Positions 10,884-20,842 of a stretch of 64,000 nt of DNA are shown here, piece after piece. Position numbers and translations under genes: made by a program. Position 1 is the first letter of the stretch, and the number at the start of each line of letters is the position of its first letter. The DNA is from Pyropia yezoensis (lineage: Eukaryota > Rhodophyta > Bangiophyceae > Bangiales > Bangiaceae): NCBI GenBank assembly GCA_009829735.1, contig CM020619.1:2424590-2488589 (forward strand), in the 5' to 3' direction. Under the pieces are notes generated by a model, which ran no database searches, was not told the DNA's origin, and was given only the letters and a program-made list of their open reading frames with translations.

Positions 10884-12851
10884 ATGTCCAGTTCCGAGAT
10901 CCAAGCTGGGCCCGTAGCTCCGGCGGCGAGTGTTGCGGAAGAGAACTCGGGTGGCCGTGCCCCTCTCCTGCCTCCGGTTCCTCGGGTGTCGGTGCCGGTG
11001 TCGGTCGCCACGGCAGGGGCGGATCGGGTTCCCCCGGCTTCTGCGTTGCACCCGGTCGAGACCCCCCTGATGGGGCTTTCGGAGATGCTTCTTGGGCAGG
11101 ATCCTCTGGCGGGCCGGCGCTACTCCACGGTGGTTGGCAACGCCAGTGAGGCCCAGTGCCAGCAGGATTGCCTGGCCATGTGGCGCAATGAACTCCAGCG
11201 CGGAGTCTTGACTGAGATGGACAAGACTCGTCTTCATGCGGCAGAGCAGATGCGCCTGGCACAAGACCGCTCCCAGAGCTTTTCGGGTTCCTCTCGGGTT
11301 GCTCGCCTGGAGGATCTCCCCTTCGCGCTGGTGCTGGATCTACCCTTGACCAAGCGTCGCGTGTCTGCGTCCGTTCTCCGGTGGCCAGAGGAGGAAGGGT
11401 ACGTCCACCGGGCGCTCAAGGTCTGGGACGAGGCGCTCAAGGGGTCGGGGAGCCTGACATGCGATCCCCGTTCGAGCATGGTCGCTCTGAAGCCGCCTCT
11501 CTTGACCCGGAAATACTCCAAGTTGTCGCCGGCGCGGGAGCAGGGCGAGCGGCGCGGGCGCCAGGGGGACTACATCGTGAGCTGCAACCATCAAGAGTTC
11601 TGGAAGCTCGACAAGGCTAACCGGGCGGCGTACTACCCTCAGATCATCCCGCAGCAGCAGGAAGTCGAGATCCCGGTCAGGTTTGCTCCATCCAGCATCC
11701 CCTTCATCTGGTACTTCCTGGACGCCCTGACCCAGGCGTCGATCAAGGGCTTCTTCCATTCCATCCCGTACCTGATGAAAACCTCCGAGATGACGGTCTT
11801 GGCCGCCATCCACTGGCTCCACGAGGTCTTGGTGTCCAACTGGCTCTGTCTTCTCTTAGACCTCCTGATGGTTTGGATCGTTGACAAGCTGACCGTCGAC
11901 TTCTTGTGTAGCCAGGACGAGGAGTATAAGGAGATCTTCCAGGCGATGATCGACTTCCGGCGTCAACTTTCGGCGCATGACCGGAGCTTCTTGAACCTGA
12001 TTGCAGACCAGAACAGCCCGCGTCGGGATGGCTCGGGTTGGGTGCAGGTGGTCGAGCAGTCTGCACCGGCCAAGGTGCAGCTGGCGACGCCGCGTCCGGC
12101 GTGGCTGCAGCTAGGCAGCTTTCCTGCTCCGGTCGCTCTCAAATCTCCTGCCAACTGGGCCGCCGGTACAAGAGTCGGGATGGGCCGCGGCGGTCGGTCG
12201 GGCGTCTGCGGCGGCTCCGCTTCCTCCTGTGGTACCTGTCGCACCGGTTGCTTCGTCATCGCCGTCGCCGGCGCGTGTGCGCCTGAACCGTCGCGGGCGC
12301 GTTTGCGCCGTGCTCCGGCTGTGCCGGTGCTTCAAGCTCCTCCGGCACCGCGCTTGTCTGCAGCGAGTCTGGGCGTGGGCGTTCGGTCGCCGACTACTCC
12401 GCCCGTTCTGCCTCGGGCTCCTTCTTCAAGTGTCGGCGGCCCTGTGCCTCCTCTTGAGTTGGGGACTCCGGCTTCCGGGGCTGTTGTGGACCGTCCGGTA
12501 GTGGCATCCTCGGGGCGGCTCGAGATCCCGGCGCCGACTCTGTGTCTTACCCGCTTCCGGGTGCCTGACTGGTACCTGAACCAAGGTGGCCCGACGAGCG
12601 ACCAGTATGACGTTGGCATGATTGAAGACCAGCTGGATCGTCTTTCGGTGCAAGTCGAAGGCGTCGGGTCCTCTCTGGTGCTGGGCACTTACGCCAGCGT
12701 CTTGAACAACGTGGTTGACCGGGTGTTTGCTTGCGCGGATAGCGGCCAGATGTCGGACAGCCCGGTGGTTGGCGAACTTCTGGCGACTTTGACGCGGCAT
12801 GGTTTGGCCCAGCAGTGGTCGGAGACCTTCACTGGCTTCCAGGGGCGCTGA
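10884..12851 (+). CDS. Antisense ORF of the chromovirus (655 aa, unknown function)
   Basis: Long ORF on the strand opposite gag-pol, between pol and the 3' LTR. I start it at the first ATG (MSSSEI, 10884); the frame is open upstream into the LTR but has no earlier ATG. Two hydrophobic stretches look like membrane helices (residues about 272-290 and 305-332, the latter containing WLCLLLDLLMVWIV). The C-terminal half is Pro/Ala-rich. The TGA at 12849 is followed by about 270 nt of open frame (to 13124) that copy A also conserves, so the ancestral protein was longer. It is not similar to Gag, Pol or Env that I can recognise. Antisense ORFs at this position are known in some plant gypsy elements such as Grande and Retand. 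Confidence 0.75.
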   Translation: MSSSEIQAGPVAPAASVAEENSGGRAPLLPPVPRVSVPVSVATAGADRVPPASALHPVETPLMGLSEMLLGQDPLAGRRYSTVVGNASEAQCQQDCLAMWRNELQRGVLTEMDKTRLHAAEQMRLAQDRSQSFSGSSRVARLEDLPFALVLDLPLTKRRVSASVLRWPEEEGYVHRALKVWDEALKGSGSLTCDPRSSMVALKPPLLTRKYSKLSPAREQGERRGRQGDYIVSCNHQEFWKLDKANRAAYYPQIIPQQQEVEIPVRFAPSSIPFIWYFLDALTQASIKGFFHSIPYLMKTSEMTVLAAIHWLHEVLVSNWLCLLLDLLMVWIVDKLTVDFLCSQDEEYKEIFQAMIDFRRQLSAHDRSFLNLIADQNSPRRDGSGWVQVVEQSAPAKVQLATPRPAWLQLGSFPAPVALKSPANWAAGTRVGMGRGGRSGVCGGSASSCGTCRTGCFVIAVAGACAPEPSRARLRRAPAVPVLQAPPAPRLSAASLGVGVRSPTTPPVLPRAPSSSVGGPVPPLELGTPASGAVVDRPVVASSGRLEIPAPTLCLTRFRVPDWYLNQGGPTSDQYDVGMIEDQLDRLSVQVEGVGSSLVLGTYASVLNNVVDRVFACADSGQMSDSPVVGELLATLTRHGLAQQWSETFTGFQGR

Positions 12852-13173
12852 CAGGCATATCTGGATGAGCGGGAGCGCCCGGCAACTACCGGCACTACTC
12901 CGATGGCGTCATACCTGGAAGCGCCTCGCTCACCTCATGACGTCATCCCGCCTTCTTCCGGGTCCCGTCGTGCCGCGGAGGCAGCGCTGGATGACGCTCC
13001 CGCGGCGCAGCGTCCGCGCCAGGAGTATTACTTGCCGGCAAGGAGGGTGAGAGTCTTGGGAGGAGCGAGGAGGAAAGAGGCGGAGAGAAGGGTTGCTCGA
13101 GCGGGTGCTTGTCTTTCTTGGTAGTTCCATGCTTGCATTGCGTGTTTTCCTTGCTACACCCGTTCCCTTCTTC

Positions 13174-16100
13174 TCACTCCTCTTGTTCCGTATCCGATGC
13201 GGGTGAGCTCGGCTCTTCCCGTGGGTCTTGATCAGCTCCTTCGTTCTCGCCGTCCTCCGAGTCCGACTCCAGAATCTTGCTGGCTCTGGCCACCGGAGTG
13301 CCCTCAATCCCGTTTCGTCGCGTGTAGGCGCAGACGTCCGCAATGGGTAACCGGTTTGAGGGTTCCCAGGTATTATCTGCCGGGTTAAAGCCGAACCAGC
13401 GTACTTGCAGGTACGAGCGCCCGTCCCTCCCGTCGTGGTCGACAAACTTGACGTAGACATATTCTCGGCCATCTTCTTGGGATAGCCACGGTACGGCGGC
13501 CCGCTTGCGCCGGGTCAGGTCCCGTTTGCTTGGCGGTGGAGCTCGGGTGACATGGTCGCTACTCACCCGGTACGGGGAGCCATCCACGTCTAGAAGAAAG
13601 GTCCAACCATCCGTATTCAGGATCTCATCAGGTCCATCCGTCTTATAGTCCAGCTTCCCCCGGGTCTTGCTATGGTTGTCCACAAAAACCCAGTCGCCAC
13701 CACCCAGTTCCTTGTTCTTGTCCCGAACGCCCTTGTCGTAGTCCCGCTTGTATCGCTCCTGGGACTTTGAGATTGACTCCTTGACTCTTGGGAGCAGGAG
13801 CTTCAGTTGTTCCAGGAACTCATCTTTTGCCTTGAGGCCCGACTTCAGGGCCGGCTGTTGACCGTCTGGGATTCTTCCCAGGGGGAAGTTGGTCAGCCGC
13901 CTTGGGGTGACAAAGTCGAGTGGAGCGACCCCCGTTGTCCTGTGAGCACGAGAGTTGTAGGCTAGAGTGAGGACGTCGAGGAGCTCGTCCCAGTTTTCTT
14001 GATGCTCCTCCACGTAGCGCCGAAGCATGTCTACCAGGGTCCGGTTGAATTGTTCCACCTGGCTGTTCGTTTGTGGGTGATACGTAGTGGAGAACAAGTT
14101 CTTGATACCAATCAGGTCACAGACTCCTTGGAAGAGCAGGGATGCGAACTGGGGACCGTTGTCGGTTAGGTCGGAGTCCGGAGGGCCATAGGCAGCTATC
14201 CAGTACTCTCAGAAGGCCGACGTATCATCCAGGTTCGTGATGGTCCTCAGCGGGATTGCTCAGGTGAACTTGGAGAACCGGTCACAGATAATGAGCAGGT
14301 ATATGTTGCCACTGGATGTCTCAGGTAGGGGCCCCAGTATGTCCATGCTCAAGCTTGCAAAATGCTCCGCCGCAGGAAACAGGCGTAGCTTAGAAGTCTT
14401 CTTCCTCTGGGACAACCGGTTCCTTGCACAAGAGACACAAGCCTCCAGGTGCTAATGGACGTCACTGGCCATGGTCTCCCAGTAGTAGTGTCGTCGCATT
14501 GAAGCATACATCCGATTGATACCCGGATGTCCGGCCTGGGGAGACGAGTGCTCCAGGCGTAGGATGTTAGCTCGTAGACTTCGGGGTACGTAGACTTGAG
14601 TTGCCCCATCAAAGGGTGACACCCGTATCAGGAGTCCATCTGTAGACTCGGAGAATCGACTGCTCCGGTTCAGGTCCATCTGATGGCGGAGCTCCAAGCA
14701 ACGAGGATCCTTGAACTGTGGCTCCAGCATCCGGTGAATCGTTACCGGCTGGTGAGCTTCAGGTGACTCTTGTAAGGGAGCATGCCAGCCACGACCGACA
14801 TTCGGGAGGATAAAAACAGGGTATTTCCTCCGGGTTAGGGCCCGTATCGGCTGCAGGAGTCTCCAATTGGGACATGGTGTCGGCGCAGTGGTGCTCCCTC
14901 CCTGCTCTGGTGCACACCTCAACCTTGAATTCGGAGAGGCGTAGACGCCACCGGGCGACCCTTCCTTGGCTGCTGTCCATGCATAGCAGCCATTTTAGGC
15001 TGACGTGGTCCGTACGGATGAGAAACTCTTGTCCTTCTAGATATGGGCGTAACAGGAAGCAAGCCCAGACGACCGCCAAGCACTCGCGCTCCGTTGTGGA
15101 ATAATTCTTCTCGGCGGGGGTCAGGACGCGACTGTAGTAGCCTACCGGGAGGAAGTGCCCATCAGGCTGTTGCTGGAGTAGAGAGCACCCAACCTGGACG
15201 CCACAGGCGTCAGTATCCAGACCAAGCTGGCCCTCCCGCTTCGGTAGAGCCAATACTGGAGTCGTGGTCAGGCGCTTTTTGAGCTTCTCGAAGGCAGCTG
15301 TCTGCTTCTCGTCGAACACCGGGAGTTGTGCGGGAAGCTTCTTGCTGGTGAGCTTGGTCAACGGTCTGGAAGTCAAGGCGTAGTCCCGTACAAACCGGCG
15401 GTAGACGTTGCACATACCCAGAAAGCTCTGGAGTTCCGTCTGGGTCTTTGGATGCCGGGCTTGCCGAAGAGCCTTGATATTCTTTTCGCTGACACGGAGC
15501 TCCCCCGGACTCAGCACGTGCCCCAGATACTCCACTTCGGTCTCGAACAGGTGGCACTTCTCGGCCTTGAGGGTAACTCCAGCCTTGAACAGGAGATCCA
15601 GAGCCTCGCCAAGGTGCTCTAGGTGTTCCGCCGGGGTCTTGGAGAAGACGATAATGTCGTCCAGGTAAACCAGACATGTCCTCCATCTTAGCCACGACAG
15701 GATGATGTCGATGGCTCTCTGGAAGGTAGCCGGAGCGTTGGTGAGACCAAAAGGAAGACGCTTGCATCGGAATAGTTCCAGGTGGCATGTGAAGGTAGCC
15801 TTGTCCTTGTCCTCGTGAGCCAGAGGGGTCTGCCAGTAACCGGCGTTACAATCCAGCGTTGAGAAGAGGGTGGCATCACCAAGAAAGTCGATGCAATCAT
15901 CCATCCGGGGTATCGGGTATGCATCCTTGTCTGCCATCTCGTACAGGCGCCTGTAATCGACGCAGAAACGGAAGTGACCGCCAGGTTTCGGGACGACTAC
16001 CACCGGGAAAGCCCACTCGCCATCGGAGGGCTCGATGACATCCATCATGAGCATCTTGTTAACCTGCTCCTCAATCTCATCCCGGCGATGGGGTCCAGCA

Positions 16101-17274
16101 GGATATGGTTGCATGTGCACTGGTTTGGCAGCCGGCTTGAGTTAATTCCGGTGTAGGGTGGCGTCCATCTTGCCCAGCTCTCCTGACCACAGGTGCCGAT
16201 ATTCCTGGAGAAGCTTCCCCAGTGCCCCCTTCAGGTCGGGAGGATCATTTTCTTGGTTGACATTTGGCATCCTGGGTAGTGCTTGATCGGGTTTCGGGGT
16301 ATCGCCGTCAGCCTGCGCTTGTTCCAGAGGTACGTCTAGGGCGGTTAGGTTGGATGCCAGTTCTTGCTGCAGGTTCAAGAGGTCTTCCTTGCTCATGGCA
16401 CGGGCAGATCCTCGATAAGGTTCGGCCGTTCCAACTCGAGTACCCTTGGCGAGAGTTATGGGCTTCCGGCTCACGTTGACGATTAGCACCGAGAATCGGG
16501 TGTGCCTTCCCACCTTCTTTTGATGCCCATGGGCCAAGTACTGCCGATATTTTGCCAGAAATTCCGTGCGTCCGTAGATTGGGCATTGACCCGTAGTCCG
16601 GGTGGTCACTTGAGCATTGGTATCCGAGCGAGGAAGAAGGAGCACCGGTTTGAAGAGTGTCAGGGTAGAGGGTGGGATGCGTTCCTTCTTGTTCTTGACA
16701 ACACGAACATTGGCGTCCAGATGCTCCAGCACCAGCGACACAAACCCATGGTTGAACTGCACCTTTCCTTCTCCGGGCAGGATACTCTTGTCATGCTGCT
16801 TCTGGAAGTCCCAGCCTAGGATGAGGGGGACTGATAGAGTCTTGACTACTAGAAAGGGAAAAAGCATTGGTTCATTGTTGACATAGATGGCGACGGGAAG
16901 ACGGCCAAGCGGTCGTAGGGTATGACCCGAAGCGTCTACAATCCGGGTCTTGGTAGGGGCTCTCCATGCATGTCGACGCCAGCCCGAAGGTAATAGGTTC
17001 TCAGTGATGACGCTTGGTCCGGCTCCCGTGTCAACCACCGGAGTAACAGCTTGGGGGAGGCTATCCCCCACACGCATACGAGCATGAATCTTGAGGTTGT
17101 CCTTACGCAAGACGAGCAAGGTCCCCTTCAACAAACAGGGTGTCCAGGCGACTACCAGTTGAGCAGGTAACTGCCGTCCGTTCTCCCGGCACGCAATGGG
17201 AGAACGGGTAGAAGTACCCTGCCGTCGGAGATTCGGGAAGACACTTGGGGAGAGCGCCTGCCCTACTCGTTTCC
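13174..17274 (-). pseudogene. pol: Pol polyprotein copy B (broken)
   Basis: Same domain order as copy A: protease DTG (about 17030), RT with intact YLDD (CLVYLDDIIVFSK, about 15675-15640), RNase H, integrase, and a chromodomain (YLQVRWFGFNPADNTWEP, about 13420-13365) that probably directs insertion to marked chromatin. Pol is in the -1 frame of gag and open across the gag stop. Lesions: TAA 16142-16144 (CAA in copy A), plus the frameshift near 14815 and stops near 14455, 14262 and 14210 that are identical to those in copy A. It ends at 13174, about 50 nt from the open frame that follows the antisense ORF. Confidence 0.9.
13789..15582. other. Near-identical tract shared with 2081-3874 (gene conversion)
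   Basis: Position x in copy A corresponds to 17663 - x here with no indel over 1794 bp. By eye I found about five mismatches (for example near 2169, 2437, 2946 and 2986 of copy A). Immediately outside, the two copies differ by roughly 10-20 percent. All lesions shared by the two pol genes fall inside the tract; private ones fall outside. Confidence 0.75.
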
Positions 17275-19023
17275 CGAGTCCGAGGATTCCTTGGAGGTCT
17301 CGGTCTCCAGGTCAAAGTCCGTAGGAGCTTGCTTGGTCAGAGCCTCGGTGATGCTCTGCAAAGTTGCCACCCGGATTGCGTGTACCTGTGCCTTGTCCGT
17401 CCTGGAAGGCGCTCGCCGGTCAGCCCAGTTGACTGCCTTCGCAAACACCAGTCCTTGACGCTTGAGTTTCTCCTGGGGATCCTTGGGGATGGTCGGGCAC
17501 TGGTAGGACATATGGTCCTCCTTCTGGCACAGCCAACAAGACCGGAAACGCTGGTTCTTGAACTGCTTAGGGGCGACCAAGTAAAGCTGCTCCTTAGAGA
17601 CAAATGCGCCCCACTTCTCACCTGACACCACGGGTGAGGTCTCGCCAACTGCGAGTACCGGTACAGGACTATCACCTCCCTTATACTTGTCGGGTCCGGG
17701 ACGAACTCGCGACAACGGCTTGGGAGTCGATACCATAGGAGCCTGGAGTGCCTTGGCTTGCCCGTACTTTCCCTGGGTGTAGGCCATCAGCTGCTGGATG
17801 GTATGCCTTTGGTGTTCCTGGTTGTAGTTCTCAGCGTCCACTTGAATATATTCAGGAAGCCCTTCCGATAAAATCATCTTGAGCCTGACCTCAGGCAAAA
17901 CGTTGCCACAAGCCTCGCTCATCTCCCGGACACGGCGGGCGAAGGCCTCTGGAGTCTCTTGTCGTTCCATGGTTGCCCGGTTCAACTTTCCCACTGCCTT
18001 GCGCAGGGAGTCCGCGTCAGCGTAGTTGGACAGGAGCCAGTTGACCGCCTCCGGATAGCTCCCAACGGTACGCCCGACAATGTGTCCGGCAGAGTCTGGT
18101 AGAACCTGTGCGAAGCGCTGTTCCGCTTCTCCGGTCATGAAGTTAACCAGGAGGTAGAGAGCCTTGCCCTCGGACACATCGTTGTCGTTACATGCCTTGA
18201 CAAACCGGCGCAGGAAGGCAAAGATAAGCGCCGGCTTCTTCCCATAAAACTTAGGATGTCCCCCGAGACACGGCTGCATGCGCCGATTCAGGGATACCAT
18301 CTTCTTGGCCATTCTCCGGGTGTAACCTTGGTATTGGTTCTCCAGCCGGTGGTTGCCCCAATACGTGACCTAGTTCAGGGAGGCGTCCCTCTTTTGATGG
18401 GCAGGAAGTTCAAACTCGACCAGTCTGCGCCGGGTGGGACCGGGGGATGCGTCCCAGTCGTATCCCTCCTCAGAGCTGGAGGAGCTGGTCTCGCTGGTGC
18501 TAGAGCGACGATGACGACGCCGCCGCCTCCGGCTGCTCCGGTTACCGGTCTTGGAGCCTCCCGCCGCGTAGGACGCCAGGGGAGGAAAAGCTTGGCCGGT
18601 CCCAGGAGTCGAGGTCTCAGGGGGACCCGTAGAAACAGTCACAGCGGTGCCTTTGGCACTGCTAGCGCCCACAGGAAGAGGTGTAAACACCCAGCTGCCA
18701 TGTGCAGGTCCAGGAGTAAACACACCAGGGGGTATCCCTGGAAGTTCAGGAGTAGAACCGACAGGAGGAAGTCGTCTGCTTCGCGCGGACGCGAACGCCG
18801 TTGACTCCGGGGTGACTCGCACAGGAGGGACAACCGGAGGAACGGGAGCAGGAGGTACTTGGCCGACTGTAGACTCCAGAAGGCTACCGGGTGTCGCGCC
18901 CAGGTCTGCTTCGCCCGTAGGGACAACGCCGAGTTGGGCACCGTCCCCCGCGGTGACCAGGGATGCGTCAAGGGACGCGAGGTCTACCCCTTCGGGCACC
19001 GTCGTGCCAGGGAGGGTAGCCAT
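17263..19023 (-). pseudogene. gag: Gag, copy B (one internal TAG)
   Basis: Starts at ATG 19023 (MATLPGTT). The N-terminal part is Pro/Ser/Thr-rich with an Arg-rich stretch (RSSRRRRRRHRRSS) and poly-Ser. After an in-frame TAG at 18370-18372, the capsid-like region (18312 onward, with an FAFLRRFV / LVNFMTGEAEQRF retrotransposon Gag pattern) and the CCHC knuckle CWLCQKEDHMSYQC follow in the same frame. It ends at TAG 17263. Only one base stands between this and an open gag. The TAG could be a disabling mutation or leaky; the simpler reading is inactivation. Confidence 0.85.
17269..17275 (-). promoter_or_regulatory. -1 ribosomal frameshift slippery site GGGAAAC
   Basis: The heptamer is in the gag frame as TC[G GGA AAC] GAG TAG, the exact X XXY YYZ phase, six bases before the gag stop. 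The -1 frame is pol and is open from here on. About 60-70 nt downstream a perfect 10-bp stem (CCGTTCTCCC / GGGAGAACGG, loop about 10 nt) occurs in both copies. It is farther away than usual for a stimulator, so its role is uncertain. Confidence 0.7.
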
Positions 19024-19205
19024 GTTGGTCTCTTGACAGCCACAGTCCAGTTGCCTGCGTGTCCGAAGATCGCCAGACCACAAGAGAGGGGTTGGGGAGC
19101 CAGGAATGGGATTCCCGTGAGCGGTTGCAAATAATTATCAAACAACAGAAGAGGGCAGAACAGGAACAACCCAACCGCTTCTCCCGTATGTCTCTTCTCA
19201 AACAC

Positions 19206-19228
19206 TCCAATCCCCTGCTGCTCCACCA
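19206..19228 (-). other. Primer binding site
   Basis: Four bases after the 5' LTR on the minus strand comes TGGTGGAGCAGCAGG..., complementary to a tRNA 3' end with CCA and an acceptor stem ending TCCACCA. Ala or Ser tRNA is plausible; the tRNA identity was not verified. Confidence 0.6.
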
Positions 19229-19232
19229 AATA

Positions 19233-19718
19233 AGTGGTATAAAACTCGATCCTCTCAGACACGTGTCAATATCTGTCGGGGAAAAGGGACAGGTAACACA
19301 GAAAGGTGACCTACGAGAGTGGTACGCCTGTTGCCTCACGTGCCTGCTCGCAGAGCAAACAGATACGCACAGTAGTGCGCACGGGGAAGAGGAAAGCAAA
19401 CGCGCAGTTGTCTTTTTCCATGAGGGCGCGGGCCTTGACCCGAGTCTAACCTCATCAGGTCGGGGGCCACTATCACTACTAATTCTATTTTCCCGCACTA
19501 ATCTCGCACTCAAATTCTCTCAAAATAAGTCCCTCACAAATATGCAAAAACCCATCAGAAGCCCCTCTCTCACGTGTGGATAGCGTGGTCCACCGCATCC
19601 CAGTGCCGGGCACGGGCCACGGCCGCCAACCATCCTTACACGGCGGGCGTGTTCCGGCACCTGGTGCCCCCCGGTCGCCATCCCGGGTCGGCGCCAAGTC
19701 GGGGCCAGGGATGCTACA
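19233..19718 (-). repeat. 5' LTR of copy B
   Basis: 486 bp. It is shorter than the 573-bp 3' LTR because about 86 bp are missing after the GGGCGCGGGCC segment (near 19434). The first base at the gag side is A where the other LTRs have T. The next bases on the + strand are GGACC, the target duplication half. Confidence 0.9.
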
Positions 19719-20842
19719 GGACCCGCGCGACGCTGCTTCGTGCTATGCGAGATTCTGGTTTTCACTTTGCGCATGGTCTCAAGCATTACGACGTCGCGCG
19801 CGAGAATCCAGCAATCAAGGCGCAGCGGGAGAACTACATTGACACGGTGCGCGAGTACCATCGCGCCGGTTGTACAGTGTACCACACAGATGAGACTTTG
19901 GTGAATAAGAACATGTCGGTCTACCGTAGTTGGAACGACGGGACGCTGAAGTCAATACTTAACGTGCCGTCGGGAAAGGGTGGCAAGATTAATATCGCTC
20001 ACGTTGGGTCCCGGGAAACGGGGCTCGTGGACGGGGCTGGCCTCGTCTTCATTGGCAAGTCCAACACCGGGAACTACCACAATGAAATGGACTCCCAGCG
20101 ATGGCTGGAGTGGCTGCAGGACGATGTCTTCCCCAAGATTCAAGGCCAAGTACTCGTCATTGACCGGGCCCCCTACCACCTGGTGCGTACGCCCGAGACC
20201 CGACCAGCGACAGCCAAGATGCGGAAGGCCGAGCTTGCTGATTGGCTGGTGGCACATGACGCCGTTCCCGACGATTGGGCGGCCCAGTGGCGGACCAAGA
20301 AGACCAAGGCCGAGCTGATGGCGCAGGCGGCCAAGAATCGGCCTTCCCCAAGGTTTCTCGTTCAAAAGCTGGCGCAAGATTTCAAGGTGTTCATCCTGAA
20401 CTCACCCGTTGCTCATCGGGAGCTGAACCTTATCAAAATGGTGTGGGGGACGGTGAAGATGGCGGCCAAGCGGGGAAATACTTCCTTCACGCTAGCGGCT
20501 CTCAAGGAGCTCGTCGCGGTGCAGTTTGAGAAGATAACTCCTGAGGAATGGCTGAAGTATGAGCTCCATGCCATGAAGATGAAGGACTCGTATCGGCGTC
20601 TCCGGGAGATTAGCTACCCAGTGGCAGCTGCTTTTGATGAAGAGCAGCTGGAGGTTGAGGGGGGGGATAGCGACGGAGGAGGAGCAGGTGTCGACAACGG
20701 AGTGGGTGACGAGGAGGAGGAGGGTGAGGGAAGCGGGGAGTACGAGGGGGGCGAGAGCGAGGTGGAGGGAGAGAGTGCAGGGAGTGCGTTGGACGAGAGC
20801 GAGGCAGGGGAGGGGAGCGACTCGGGTAGTATGGAGATGTGA
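19719..20842 (+). pseudogene. Tc1/mariner-like transposase 1, C-terminal half
   Basis: DDE-type cut-and-paste transposase interrupted by the retrotransposon. Visible: the first Asp in VYHTDETLVN, the second Asp in VLVIDRAPYH, and the region of the third acidic residue as LNLIKMVWGTVK, where the usual Glu has become Lys (the other copy keeps HIELVWG). A long acidic Glu/Gly/Ser tail (about 80 residues) follows the catalytic domain. The frame enters from the LTR by chance; the native upstream part is 7740-7519 on the minus strand. It is probably inactive on two counts: split gene and lost Glu. Confidence 0.85.

Larger units (their letters stand above)
10129..19718 (-). mobile_element. Ty3/gypsy chromovirus, copy B (complete, 9.6 kb)
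   Basis: Read on the minus strand: 5' LTR 19718-19233, primer binding site, gag, pol, antisense ORF, polypurine tract (about 10715-10702), 3' LTR 10701-10129. Both LTRs have TGT...ACA-type ends. The element looks inactive: gag has a TAG at 18370, pol has a TAA at 16142 plus the shared lesions, and the 5' LTR has an internal deletion of about 86 bp. The two flanks do not form a target duplication as assembled, but they do if 7519-10128 is flipped. Confidence 0.92.

Noticed and set aside
10884-12851. Antisense ORF as an envelope gene
   Set aside because: It is on the opposite strand from gag-pol, and no signal peptide, furin-like site or Env pattern is visible.
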